A stretch of DNA of 64,000 bases, taken from positions 124,001 through 188,000 of the forward strand of contig SEMN01000351.1 of assembly GCA_005408345.1 (NCBI GenBank), written 5' to 3'. This document shows, one piece after another, positions 26,283 to 39,769 of the stretch. How positions within the stretch are numbered: the first letter of the stretch is position 1; every line of letters starts with the position of its first letter. The DNA comes from Macquaria australasica (Eukaryota > Chordata > Actinopteri > Centrarchiformes > Percichthyidae). The translations under genes and the position numbers were made by a program. Under the pieces are notes generated by a model, which was given only the letters and a program-made list of their open reading frames with translations, did no database searches and had not been told where the DNA came from.

Positions 26283-26894
26283 CTCAGGCTACATCCACAC
26301 TAATACGTTTTTGTTTTAAAAAGCATAACTTTTGCTACGTTTACACCTAGCATCCACACTACTTCAGCGTATTGGAACCCCTAAAATGGAGACCTTTTAA
26401 AATGCTGCTGACAGGTTTTAGTTTAAAAACTCTGGGATTGTGTTTTAGTGAGGACGGGTGAAAACTGAGACTTTTTAAGACGATGACGCAGACACCCACG
26501 TTCGCTTCTTGATAGGGTTTTATCAGCCACGACGTGTCCTTCCCTGATTCGTCATGCTCCTATCATGACATCAACCTTTACTACCAGCGGTTAATTCAAC
26601 ATGGATAATGAATTACAACACTTACTTTCAGTAACAGTTCCACCTGGTCGTCGGTCCAAGCAGAGAAATCTCTGGTCTTACTTTTCTCCTTTGCTGTTCT
26701 TCGTTCGTAGAGTAGACAATCTGCTTCCTGTTTACACCGGCATGTGCATGCCCACTGCACATGAATGGTCTTGTGATATGCGTTTTCAGGCGTGTAGTAT
26801 GGATGGAGATTATATCTGAAATGGTGATAAAACGCTTGTGTGGATGGAAACGCGGTATTAAAATGAAAACGTTTTAGTGTTGATGTATCCTCAG
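26283..26894. mobile_element. non-autonomous DNA transposon with 35-bp TIRs
   Basis: The left end, CTCAGGCTACATCCACACTA, and the reverse complement of the right end, CTGAGGATACATCAACACTA, stay aligned for about 35 bases through the ACGTTTT phrase, with six mismatches. The element is 612 bp. It contains a 72-codon ATG frame at 26601-26819 with no transposase motif, so it is a MITE-like derivative. An imperfect direct repeat (GCCTGGGCTC / GCCTTGCTC) flanks it, but I do not claim a clean target duplication. I recognise these termini as common in teleosts. Confidence 0.75.
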
Positions 26895-28092
26895 TGCCTT
26901 GCTCTCTGACACATCAGCAGGGCAGATGTTGATGCTGATGGTTTGCACCTAAAGCTCCTTCAGTTGAGGGATTGTCAATGCAACACTTAATACTTTCGTA
27001 CTACTTCTTCTACTGTGCTCCTCTACTGTTGGTACTGCAATGCTGCTTTCCATAATACTGAACACTAGGGATTTGTGAAGTAGAACCGCAGGGGAATAGA
27101 TCTTTTTGAGACAACCCACTCGGGAGAGAATGTCTAAAATGAGAAGTGGAGCTTGTGTATTGTTTTAAATGCCAGGCTTCTCCTCATTCGGTGTGCTTTC
27201 TTGTGTGAGCCTTTAGTTGTAGCTCAGTCAGCTGACATTTAATGCTCAGCCATTACATACTCCGCTGTCGCTTTAGTATAGGCCTAGTTGTTACCGGCGT
27301 GAATAAGAACAGACAGATGTGACAGCTGGCCAGCCATATGTGACAAGCCTTTTAGATCTTTATGCCTTAATTATTCCTTCCTTTGGGACCAATATTGACA
27401 TTTTAGGTCTTAACACTCAGACCTTACTAACTGCCAGCCTCCAGTTGGCATTATTTGTCTCTTGGCAACCTCCGAGCAGACCAAGAAAGGTGCTTGATAA
27501 CTGCTCACAGCTAAATTCATTTGTGTCAGCTGTGGTGCTTTCAAATTTATCACAGTGTTGTAAAAATGATTGGCAGTATATCATGTCTGTTGTGGCTCCG
27601 TCAAAGGTTTCTTCTGTTTTTTTCTTAATGAAGTTTTTGTGGGCTTTTCTCCCCTCATTTTCAGTGAAGGTCTGAGATTGTAAGGTGTAATGTTTTCATT
27701 TATTTTTATAGTGTGGGTGTTGAGAAACCCTTAGAGAGTCACTGTGATTAGGGGCTATACAAATAACACTGACTTAATCAATAACTGGAAGTGGAAGTTG
27801 AATTATTTTGAACACTATCTATAAATATCTAATCTTGGGTGCGATTTTCACACAGCTCCAATAATCCTGCTGCAGTATGCAAGTGTGTGTGTGTGTGTGT
27901 GTTATTTTATTTTATTTTATTTAGATGATGTCACGCCGCACGAGAGCACATTTATATATTTCTTCATGTATAACGTTGAATGAGCGGCTGCCACCTCCTT
28001 TTAAAAATGTAAAAGAAAACACATTCAGGCATTTTATCCATCACATTGAATCTTTTTCTCTTCTCTGTCTCTTCTCCTGTCTCTCTGTTCCC

Positions 28093-28134
<42 letters not shown>
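28093..28134 (+). repeat. (CTGT)n tetranucleotide microsatellite
   Basis: About ten CTGT units with one TTTG interruption, within a pyrimidine-rich stretch. Confidence 0.93.
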
Positions 28135-28135
<1 letters not shown>

Positions 28136-29149
28136 ACCTGGGTTGTCCCACACGTTCTCATTTCTCTTGTTATCTCAGGTTCTAATTTCAGTTGCCGCGG
28201 CAACCCTGCGGCTCCCTCCACTTATTCCTCCTCCCTGGTCTCGCCGAGCTCCTTGTTAAGTGTGGCAGAGCTGGTTAATGATTGTGCTTTATTTATATTT
28301 TTCCTGCGGTCGGGCTCCTTTTGATGGGCTACACATGTCTTGACTCTTGACTAAGTCTGGCTTTCTTTCTACTGTATCTTCGTTCCACGTTCATGTTCTT
28401 GCGTACTTGTTTGCTTGCTGTCTGGCTTGCCTCTCGCCTTTATTTTCTCTTCCTTTCTTGTTTTGTTGCAGTCTGCCTTTTGTGTTTTCTTGTTTTTCTC
28501 ATGGCGCTGCAGACGGCCACTGTTGTCAGTCGTGCAGTAAATTGTGGTCACTCAAGGACACTAGGTGGACCGTCGCTGCTTATCCAATGGCATGCTTACT
28601 TTGCTAATTACTTTTGCTCAGTGTGCCTTGTCTGATTGTTTGCCTGTATGCAGATCAGGTTTAAACGGAGTTCAGTAAAACTCTTGGCAAAAGTTTACAC
28701 ATTTGTAGAATACGTACTGTAAGGGACGCACAATATTAACCTTTTTACAGTTATTTGATAACTTAGTTATAGTTTCCATGGTTATTTGAGCCAGACCTAT
28801 ATTTTTCATTTCATTGCAATGCCACCGTATACCAAGTCTCCACCAGTAGAGTTCACTTATTATACTTTAACTGTAATGCTTGGTAGAGATTTAGACATTC
28901 ACTGCAATCACTGCATCGTTTCAGTGTCTGCGTTCAAGATTCCCTTTGTCATAACATTTTGTTCTTTTTTCCTAAAGCAGGTGCGTCCCTGAAAGCTTTT
29001 CTGTGAGTTGCAGACTTTTACAGTTCTGCCTTAAGTGAAAACAAGTTATTGTAAATATCACAACAGGGAAATCTCCTCCCTATTTGTCATCATACTGACC
29101 AATATAGTGCACCTTTACATATGTTGTGTGTGTATATGTGTATGTATGT

Positions 29150-29328
29150 ATATACAGTTTCCTTTAGTGCTACTTTTATATACTTTGTTCTATTTTATTG
29201 CCTATTTTATTGTTTTATTCTATATATTTGTTTGTACATGTTCTGTGTGTAACGTGGAGGGGGCTACAGCTGCATTTCATTGTGCAATCCTGTGTTGTAT
29301 AATGGCAATAAAGCTGAACCTTGAACCT
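29150..29328 (+). mobile_element. 3' tail of an L2/CR1-like LINE
   Basis: A T-rich stretch leads into GCTGCATTTCATTGTGCAAT, then ATAATGGCAATAAAGCTGAA and a short terminal tandem, CCTTGAACCTT. That arrangement is the characteristic untranslated 3' end of L2-like fish LINEs, which finish in short tandem units rather than poly(A). No coding part remains, so this is a strongly 5'-truncated copy in the sense orientation of spop. Confidence 0.6.
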
Positions 29329-31595
29329 TTCTTTACCTCTTTGTAGCCTTCCTTTCCTCACTGTCTGTTTTTCTTCCTTCCACATTTTTCTCTTAATAAC
29401 CTTTCTGAAACTGAATAATGTGGATTTATTTTAGATATTTTATTGCCAACAAATGACCCCACCAGGATGTCTCAAACTGTGGGTCTTCACATTCTTTAAA
29501 TTGTAACATGGTGCAGCTCTCTATGAGTGAATATCACCAACAGGAAATTATTCTAAATTGCAAAGCTTCATGTGTAAAATCAAATGTATGATGTTGTCTC
29601 ACAGTCAACGCTACAGAGAAATATTTGCGTTTGGAAATTCTTTGAATGACTCTGAAGAAAACTTGTCTTTCGGTTACTTCTGTTACTTCTCCAAGACAAG
29701 TTCATCTTGCTTATCCGGAGATACAGGGACTGGAATCTGATTTGTTTTGACGTCTGTCTTCCTCTTCTGTTTTCTTCAGTTTTCTTTGCTTTCTCGGTTT
29801 CTGTCTGTCAGAGCATCTTTTTCTCATTGGTCTTATTATTCTGCGGACAAAACCTGTTTGTGTTTAGATACATCAGTGTAAGAAAAAGGCAGGTTCCTTC
29901 ACCTTCTCATTTCTGCTTGCCTTCCTTCATTCCTCCATTCTTTTCCTTTATTACAGTCTCCTGTTATCTTTATGTATTTATAATGTATTTATGTATTCAA
30001 CATGATCTAAGATAAATGCTGTCTGGATCCCCACTGTCTTGTTTCTTTCTTTGCTTATCTCCCTCCATCCCTCAGTCCATCACTGCCTGTTGTTGCCACC
30101 ATCTTGCATCTGCCGGAGCAGAGAAAGTTGCTCTGGTGCTTTTGATTGGCCGTTCAGAGACTGGAATGTGCCTGTCTGACTCAAATCACTTAATTAGAGA
30201 GTGATAATCTCAGAGGGGGTCTCCACTAAAGGTGGGACTGATTTTGCTGATTTGTCAGGGCCATTTGGACAAAAAAAACCAAACATGTTGAATAGTTGAC
30301 ATGAGTCATTTCAAATGGCAGAATAGGCGGAGACGATGAGTTTTAGGGCTGAAAGTTTGGTAGTGGCAGGAGTACTCTCAGAGATAGCGAAAGAGAGAGT
30401 GAGATGAATTAGGAAGGCTGTTGGTTATCTGAAATGTCACTGTGTGTGTGTGTGTGTTTGTGGTAGTCTAGCAGCTTTATCTGGCTGGCATTTCCTGCTT
30501 TCAGAACCGACTACAGCACCAGGCACCATCTGATGACCCTCCAAAAGGCTCAGCGCTGCAAAGAATATTGAGGGGGACACATGTAACCTTAACATGAATT
30601 AGGAAAGCTTGGATTTGGAGGATGACATACAGGGGTTTGTCACCTTTACTAACACCAGCAGTTATTTTGTGGGTGTTATCTTAATAGTGTTGTGGGAGTT
30701 CAGATTTGATTCCTCCATGCTGGCTTTTCTGTGAGCCCCTGTGCGCAGGTAATGAACTGATCTCAAATCAGAGTACTGGCTGATTAAAACAGATGATATG
30801 ACACATTCACAGTTGTCTGGCATCAACTTGTGGCCGCAACTTTGCAGTCTTTTCCACTTTCTTCAGTACTGCGAGGATAGAGGTTGGCATTTAGGTGCCA
30901 GCAGCCAAAGAGATGTACGACTGCAGGCACTCAACGCCCACCGCTATCTCAAGCAGGGTTCTTCAGGGAGTGAATATTGAAAATGTCACCTGAAAATTAT
31001 ATGTAAATATTGAAACTGTTTCATCTGTTTTTGCATTTTTAATGTCATATCTCATAGAAAGAAAATAACATACAGCTACAGTGTGAAAATGTATTGTAGT
31101 GTCGTTGAAACCACATTAACATACTGTACATTAACATCCTTTATGGGATATATTTCCACTTTAATAACGCATAATTAGCTAACAATGTGAGAAAACACTG
31201 TGAGCAACAGGTACAAGCTCATGCTTATTCATCTGACTTATTTGTGGTGGAAATAGCAGTGAAATTCAATCAGTATTGTTTGAGACAAGTTTTGCTGATT
31301 ATTCTATTTTAAAAGTTTTCTTTTTTTTTTCAGTCGTACTCTTAATGCCTCATCTGGCCAACAATATTTTTCTCTACTTAGTATTACTGGCATTTCCCTT
31401 TTTCATTATCAAGGCTCTGGTTTGACACTTTTCAGTGTGAGATGGCTCATTTTCAGCCCCTCACTGTATAATGTATGTGCTCTTTAATGTATAGATAACA
31501 ATGCATAAAATGTGAGGAGATCACTTTTGCTTTTAAAAGACTATCCATTTTTTATGAATTTAATGGAGAGCATTTAAAATTCTCCCTGAATATAA

Positions 31596-31629
<34 letters not shown>

Positions 31630-34600
31630 GTGGTAATTGGGAGGCAGAGTGACGTTGGGGCACACAAAGGAGTAACCCTTGTCGTACCAAGAGCAACCGA
31701 TGGATAGAACTGAACTTATTAGCGCAGCTACCTTTCCTCTCTCTTCCTTTCACTGAAAAGAGCAACAACAAAGCGATAAGACAGAGAGTACCATGTGCAC
31801 CTGTCTCCAAATCTTCTCAGTGGTCTGTGAGACTCAGCCTGGGTTTCCATACTGTCTAAGTGAATTTATGTGAATTCTGTATCTGTAGTGAGTCAGAAAA
31901 ACCCTCTGATAAAATGTCTCAAATTCTGTGATAAATAATGACATAGATGCATTCACTCATTAAATTAAATATAAAATACCTGTGGTTGTATAACCATTAG
32001 GTAGTGAATTACATTATTACTTAGTGAATGTTTTTGTTTCCATCTGTGGGTGTTAAAATATATAAAATACAGCCTCACATCAGTAGACGGCAAAGGAGAA
32101 CAACATCTTGCTTTGGATTTGTTTCTGTTTCTGAAAGTTTCTGAAGACTTTTTACACCTTTTGTTGTTGATGTGTACTCTGAGTCTCTACATTCAGGAAG
32201 CCAATTTATTCACCTCAGTAGAGCTGATGGAAAAACACCTAATTGTTTTTTACATTTTGCAGTGTTTCAAACATCAGTTTAGAATTTGTCTTTCAGAATT
32301 TAACTCTTGAGATCTAGCATGTGTGATATTTATTACTCATGGTCATGGTTAAAAGAAACTAACTCTGACTGCCCATCCATCCACTCCGACCTGCTCTCTA
32401 CGCGGCATTATTACTCTATAATAACTTCACTTTACTTTCTCCTTTGCTCCTGATGGTCAACAGTCATAATTCCTACGGCTGCTAGAGGGCTTTGTCACTT
32501 GAACGTTAAGATAATGTTTTGGTGCACTTGCTCAAACGACGATTCTGTAATTTTTCTTGGGAGGACGGGTCTCAGCAAAAGATGACCGAGGACCACCGCT
32601 TACGATGACCCTGTGCGGTGGCTCCCTGCCTCAGTGGTTACTGCTGAATGATCTCAAATGTAAGCTTCTCCAGCGAGAGAGAGATTAGATGTGACACCTG
32701 GTAAGAGGCAGGAATATTGTCCCCCCCCCCCCCCATGGCACTATATTGCCCTTGATCCTCATATTTCAGCACAGTAATATGACAGTATGACAAGTTAAGT
32801 GAACAGTTGATCTTAATTGGCTCCTCTTGAGCCTGTGTGTGTGGATCTACTTGGGTTTGAAGTACCTTACGCTAATGGAAAGACCAACAGTAGGGACACA
32901 TCAACTTAGCAAAAAGATGATTACTTTTCATTGATAATCGGTTCATTGATGGTCTCTTGAAACAGGATACTAAACAGCTTATTAGGTGGTCTGGCACACC
33001 TTACTGTCAATCACGCCTTCCATACTTGAGGATACATTTAGGAAATCATCTCTTTCTTTGCTCTTGGAGTTCCACAGCAAGTTTGCCCACACCACTCCTC
33101 TTTTTCTCTTTTTTTCCCCTTTTACCCACATGACTCACTCTGCCTCTGTTTAAGATGACATCTCACAAATTCAGCGCCTTGTACTGCTGCCGGCACAGTT
33201 CATCATTATAATTGTTGGAAAGAAGGGAGGGAATAGTGAGGAGAAAATGGAGAAAAAAAGGGAGTAAAACCTCACTCTGTCTGCAACCGCTCCCTTATTT
33301 ACTCAGCCACTATTCTCTACATATTAAACATATTTAACACTCAATAGTTCGCTCTATTTTGAGATTTCAGACACTAATGATGCATGATTATTTTGTGTCA
33401 CAATTGTCATCTTAGGAGCAACAGCGAACCATTGAATTTTACACTTTGTGTTCCACCGAGGGATTATTGTATGGCTTTATAAATGTTAGACAAAGAATTC
33501 AAACTTTCAAATTAAATGGCTGACTGTAAGTATACTACACTTGGTAGCAAACAGGGAGCGATTCTGGACAACGCACCGTAGTGAAGGGGGAGGGTGAAGG
33601 GAAGATGAAATTGTCCCTTGCTGAAATGAGCCTTTATAGGTATCTGGGGATAGACTGAAAGCAATTTTACCTAAGGCAACATTCCTGTGCCAAAGCAAGC
33701 TGACATGATTTCAAACCGTAATTAAAGTGGAAAACAGCATGAGGAGGAGGCTGGTGACCAAACTCTGACATGGTCTTAACCTTTATATTTGGAATTCTAA
33801 TCATGTCACGGCATACTTTGAACACTGAATCGATTTTTTTTTTTTTTGCCCAATGCTGTATTTCTGTGTAAAATGTCACCACAACTACAAGTTCTGATTT
33901 CTTATCATCAGAGATGCTTTAGGTTTACACAATGCAGCATTAGGGGGTTGGTGATGTTTGGTTTCCTTTTCTGTATCTTGTCGCATCCCAAACATGGCCA
34001 GTACATTTTTGGGATTTAAGAAACAATTTAATTTTTTTCATCTTTTCCTCAGTATTTCAGAATGTAAATGTGCCTATTCCGAGCCTATTCTTCCGGATCC
34101 GGTATCTCGTTTTGCATCACGCTTTGGTCTATTAAAGCTGAAACCTGTTGGCACATAAAGGTATTGACTGAGTGCATACATGATGTCCAACACCCTCTGT
34201 GTGTGAAAAGAGAAGGATCAGAAGAGATTAGACAAGCGGAGGGGATAAAGATAGAGCTAAAGACAGGCTTTGTTTTTTGGCCCCCTTATGAGCCAGGGCT
34301 CCTGCTAATTACCAAACTCTCTGGTCCTTGCTAAATGTGTTTGAAATCCACTGGATGCAGATAATTGAGCTGGGAATGTGTTACATGACAAAGTCACGCT
34401 GAAGGACAACCACTAAAAAAGGCCTCCTCTCCATTTCCCCCCTCTGGTTTCTCTGACAGGCACACTTTTGAAATAAAACTCCCCCAAATGATTCATTCCA
34501 CAGCGTTTGTCTTTGTTGTTTGTTGAGATTGAAGCTTAGGGGATGTTTGAGCCACCTATTGTGATAAGCTATAGTCAAAACAGAGACAGGCCAGTGGCGG

Positions 34601-37600
34601 ATGTGTCAGACAGGCCTGTGTTTTCCTGTTGCCGAAATAATTGCTTTTAGCCTTCAGTTTAGGGATGTAAGCTTTTAAAGATCCCTCACACATCATCATA
34701 GCAAAGTAGAAAAATGTTTTATAGCCACGGGCTCGATGTGTCCGTCCATGCATCTCAAGTTTTCTCTCAGATAAGCAGTCGCTTGTACTTGCACAGATTT
34801 TGCTATAGCCTAAATCTCAAATTGATTTCAGTGCTTTTCATATGAAAATTGATTTACTGGCTTGGATACATTGATCCTGGGCAGAGATGGGCCTCCCATG
34901 AGAATGTTGGAGTAAAGCGAAAACAAGGTGAAGAGAGACTCCCTGTCGTTCTATTTGCATTTTAATTATAAATTGCATCATTGAGTGCGGTAACAAAACA
35001 ACTCTCTCTCCCTCCATTCTCTCCTCCCTTTTGCTTCAAGCTCGGCTCACTTCATGAGAATGAAACTTCATGCGGAGAGCCTGTGCAGGGCAAAAAAATA
35101 AACAGGCAGGCTAATACGTAAGGGCACATCCAGTAGTCATGTGGATGAAGGTGAAAGGAGCTTTACCTCATGCATGCAAACGTTCTTGCACAAATATTGT
35201 TCTCTATCTGCTCGGCTCTGAGAAAGGTAGAAATATATTGTCAAAAAAGATATTTGTTTTGATGTTTAGACAGACTTTGCTGTGTTTCAGTGGGTGTCTG
35301 TGTTGGAGAAGAAGACACGGAGTGAGAGAGAGCTGTGGACTGCAGCCAGTATCATTTTGTCATTTAGAAAGCACTTTTCTGTTGTTATCTTGGCTACATA
35401 GGCCCACTGTGGTTTGATGTCTGCCTCAGAGTATATAATTTTAATTTTTTCAAGTCTCAAATTTTCACAGTGGATTTGGCTCTCTCTGCTGTGCTTGTGA
35501 GTGTGTCTGTGCTTGTGTAGAAGTGCTGCTATGTTTTGCCACGGAAGTGTTGTGCTGTGAGTATAGAGGGCTAATTGATCACATTGGAGTGACGTGTGAG
35601 GACAAATTGCAAGAGCGCAGACTGAAAGGCTTTAGATGTGGGGTTTAAAGCTTCAGTCTGGATTTTTCACAGCATGGCATTATGCTTACGTACACATACG
35701 CTACACATACGGCCTTATTTAAGGGTTGTGTATGTAAACTATATGCAACACTGTTACGACTGCCAAGTAAGTACAGCAGCAGTGCTTTTAGAGGATTGTG
35801 TCTGTTAAATTAGCCCTTTATCTTGTTACCTTATTGAATATGTAATATCGGCTGTTTCTAGCTGAGTGTGCAAAATATTGGGAGATGAGTATGCAGATAG
35901 ATTGATTTGTGTGTGTAATGTGATTTACCAAGACTGAAAGTCATTGCGGTAAAGGTATTTGTGTGTGTAATGAAGTACACCAGACCATGTACTTACTTAT
36001 CAGAGACATTCATTCACAGTTTGCACCTTTGTGGCAAAATATGGGAACTCCACAGAAACCATTTTGACTGCAGTTAAAGGAAATGGCTTTTAAAGATGGT
36101 TTAAATGTGCAGGTGAATGTTGTGTAGGAGCTGCTCTTTTGTTTGTGTTTGGATTTAGGATCAGATCTTTTCTACTGAGACACTGAGTCACACTGCAGCT
36201 GGTCAGCCCTGCAACACCAGAGCAAAGCAGATATTTGGGGAAGATCAGAAGGTATGGAGAGATGGGGAAGAGAGAAGAAAGGACGATGGCTATCTGTCTT
36301 TTTCAGCCTTGGCATTACAAGGCCATGACAGCGTTTAGCATCTGTAGCCCATTGATTATATTAAATGATGAATGATGATGTAGCGATGAGAGCTGAGATG
36401 TTTTTCTCTCATGTTCCCCTATGTGGCATGCATGTTTGAATAATGTAAAAGGTACAGAGTAATCAAATTTTTATTTGTGCATTAATGACATGATTGCTTT
36501 TGGCATGACCACTCGTAGTTGCTTCAGTGGTCACTTCAATAGTCTATATGTTTTTTCCGTTTTGGCACTGCTGTCAGTCAAAGTACTAGTAGCAGCACTG
36601 TGAAGTGATCTCTTAGAAATGTATTCCAAAAGATCAATGCAATGACTGCTTATCTCTTAATGTGATGCCAAAATTAAGTTAATTAATATTACCACTTATA
36701 GTAGTGATAGTTAATGCTGTGAGGTGCAGCAAGGATATTAACATTATTAATTTGGGCTAAGCTATCTCACTTTCTTGATGTTTTTTGGTACTTTTGTTAT
36801 CTTAGCTGCACAAATTAGTACTTTTCTCAATTTTACATCTTCTAAAGTAGGAAATTTGATCAAAATGAGGGACTAAAGCAATAAGGAAGAAGTGTGGTGC
36901 TGGCATGGTTGCCTGGTTTTATAGCAATCTTGAATGGGTTTAAGAGAGGCAGAGAAAATGGGGTGTTAAGGTGATGGTTTAGGAGGCAGAGAAAAAGAGA
37001 TAGAGAGAGAGGAGGCCATCAGTGATATGGAGAGGGATGGTGATGTTGTTTTACTGGGGTTTGCTCCACAGTTCAGGGAGGGCCTTTGTCTCTGCCGCCA
37101 CCTCTTAATCCATCACACCTCCTGTGGCCCTGGATCCGACACACTCCAGTGTCTCCCCAACCCGCCGCCGAGTTCGTGCTCAGCCTTGTCATGCATGTGT
37201 GCCCACTGTTCCCGGCATTCTCTTATCCCTGTTTTCATCCTCTTTTTTTCTCTGAGTGAGTGTCAGCAGTGCCTCGGGCAAGATGGACAGACACAGTTTT
37301 ACAGCAGACATGTTTTCATACATGCTCCACATCCAGCCTTGTTCACACATGTGTGTCTTTCACTCACACCTGAGAGGAAGTTCTCCTTCCCTCTGCCTAT
37401 TTTGCCTGCCAGTCTCACCTGCGGCAGCTTCTCCTACAGTTTAGAGTTTCCTGCCATTAATGTCAGAGACACCTCAGCTCTACTTTCCTCTCTCGTGACC
37501 GTCTGCTTGTCTGCTGCCAAAACTGATAAATCTCTCATAATGGAGAGTTGGAATCACTTCTGTCATGTGATCCCTGTGTATGTGCTTATTATGACAGGAA

Positions 37601-37808
37601 GTGCACCTCCAGCCAGCTGTGTATGATTTTTCAGAAATGGGAATCATTTACTTCACTTGATCAATCTTGCTGATTCCCCGGATGCATCTGCACATGCTCC
37701 CTGTAAGCTTTCATTGGAGCTCCTGTCCACTTTTAATGGAATCTGACCTTATAATGACCAGGCTTCATTAACCCTCTGTCAGATTTCTCACCAGAGCTGG
37801 AGGGAAGA

Positions 37809-37836
37809 GGGTGGTGGTGGTGGTGGTGGTGGTGGG
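37809..37836 (+). repeat. (GGT)n microsatellite
   Basis: Nine GGT units bounded by G runs. The G-rich strand is the sense strand of the putative intron. Confidence 0.9.
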
Positions 37837-38811
37837 GCTGGGGTTGTTAAAAAAGCACGTGACTCTAAGCCATGGAGGGGTGAGCTAGCATGTGGGCATT
37901 TGATTTACGTTCAGAAGTGCGTCACGCATACGCTCAAAGCTGCAACACTCTGTCACTTAGCCTCAGCTTTTTGGCATGTTTTCAGTCCTTGTAGTTTGTG
38001 CCTTTTAACTCTGCAGCCCGTCTCTGTATCTCACTGTTTTGCTCGCTGCCTATTGTCGCACAAGGTGACCCTCTAAACACCCCAGGATCCCCTTTTCTGC
38101 AGCAGCCAAATCACACAGCTCCACCCCCTGTCCACCTGGTGGTGGTGTCTCAGCCCGGTGCCCGTGTTCTTCTCCTCCCAGCAGGAAGCGGGGCCTGAAG
38201 GGAGAGGCTAGTGGGTGGTTCTGTGTATTTGATGTTTCCCTTTCATTTTGCAAGTTAAAGGGAATTTAGATGGAGACAGGTTGTGTGTGTGTGTGTGTGT
38301 TTGTAACTGTGTGTGCTCGCATGTAGAATGTGTTTTTATTATGTCTTTTTTACAGTGAATTTATTCTCTCTTTTTGAGAGTCTCAGCAATAGCTGTAATG
38401 AATTCCAGAAGGCTTTCCATCTCTCTATTCTGTCACTCTTAACCTCCCATTTCACAGCAGGCCTGGTCGCCTGAAGTCCCTGCCATATGGCCATACTGAA
38501 GGATTTTTGGGATAAACATAACTATTTCATACAAATCCATTGGCATAACTGCATATATAGGGCTTATCATCATCACCAGTAAGGTATAGCGTGTGTATCT
38601 TTACAGTGAAAAGGTACTGTAAAGTTATCTTATGTGCCTTTTGAATTGATAATTGTATAAACAAAATCTAATTTAATTTAACTTTTCAGGGCCTGCATTT
38701 GCTTAGGAGGGACTTACAGTGACTTTTTCTTTTTAGGGATGGCAAAGATACAGAAGTTATGTTTTTGGATAGTGCCATTGTGTGATAGTGACAAGGGAGA
38801 TCAGACAGGAA

Positions 38812-38886
38812 ACAGTGGAATTGAACTGGGGACACTGCGGCAAGTTAGCATTGGTATGTGTCTTAACCGCCAGGCTGCCGGGCGCC
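38812..38886 (-). mobile_element. tRNA-derived SINE head or tRNA fossil
   Basis: Read on the minus strand it starts GGCGCCCGGCAGCC, has a box A-like TGGCGGTTAAG and, about 40 bases later, a box B match, GTTCAATTC, to the consensus GWTCRANNC. The spacing suits an RNA polymerase III internal promoter. No acceptor stem pairs convincingly, so it is not a functional tRNA. Confidence 0.5.
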
Positions 38887-39400
38887 AAAGAACTTATGTT
38901 ATATTACAATAAACTGGCTCTGTGTAGCCACACTCACCAGTGTAGTTCATAACTACAAATAATGACCTGTAAAAATATTATATGTGATGAAACAATATGC
39001 AAACTTCACAAATTAGTACATCAGTTTTAAGTGATAAAGAATTGTTCTTCTTATTCATTATATTACTCATATTATATTTTGAGTGAAATATTAAGACAAA
39101 TCTTACATGGGTAGGTTTTTTTCACAGCAGACATTTTAACTTGACTAATAACGTTAATGGTAACTCTGTTCTATTCAGGTGTCCCAGTAAGCCATGACAG
39201 TTTGACAGTGAGCCAGCCTACACAATAACCAGGAACCCGAAACCAAAGCACCTAAATGCAATTCAGCCATAATTTATCTCGTTATTTACACCTGTGTTTT
39301 TTCTGCTTTGATGTGTCAAAATGTCTACGGTGGGAATGTAACTAATCATTACAGATACCTACTGAACATAATGCTCGCTAACATGCTAAATGCCAAATGC

Positions 39401-39458
39401 TAAACGTCAGCATATCAACGTCCAATAGTTAACATGCATGGTAATATGCTGACGTTTA
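39401..39458. repeat. perfect 15-bp inverted repeat
   Basis: TAAACGTCAGCATAT at 39401-39415 pairs exactly with ATATGCTGACGTTTA at 39444-39458, leaving a 28-base loop. The sequence just left is rich in GCTAA/ATGCTAA units, which recur in fish dispersed repeats, so it may be a repeat remnant. Confidence 0.8.
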
Positions 39459-39589
39459 CCATGTGACTTTCAGCTTACACTGAAAGGAAAGCTGATCCCA
39501 GTCTGACAGTATAGTGCTGAGCCTTACAAGATGAGCATGAATATCCCAAATTGGTCTCTGTGCAGGAGATAAACCCCTATGATTCAGGG

Positions 39590-39700
39590 GACAAGTCAGG
39601 TCAGTTTTATGTAGTTTTACTGTATACAGCCTAAAATTACGAAATGCTTTATAATCTTTACAACATCAAACAGACTCTATCCATAAACCTTTGATTCTGA
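39590..39700 (+). repeat. degenerate copy of the percomorph repeat seen at 4.9 kb
   Basis: Its phrases parallel the copy at 4879-5081: GTCAGTTTTATGTAG, CAGCCTAAAATTACGAAATG, CTTTATAATCTTTACAACAT and AGACTCTATCC, in the same order and orientation with many substitutions. The two copies have clearly decayed to different degrees. Confidence 0.5.
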
Positions 39701-39769
39701 TGGTGTAACCTGGGCTTTATTTTGGCACCATACGTATACGTAGCAAACATTTTTTGTCTCACTAGTGGT

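Noticed and set aside
26601..26819. 72-codon ATG frame as a host gene
   Set aside because: It lies wholly inside a TIR-bounded transposon-like element and has no recognised domain.
28093..28134. Short tandem repeats as a CRISPR array
   Set aside because: The units are 4 bases with no spacers, and the genome is vertebrate; it is a simple microsatellite.
38812..38886. Functional tRNA gene
   Set aside because: Box B is intact but the arms do not fold into a cloverleaf by eye and no acceptor stem pairs. A SINE head or fossil is more likely.
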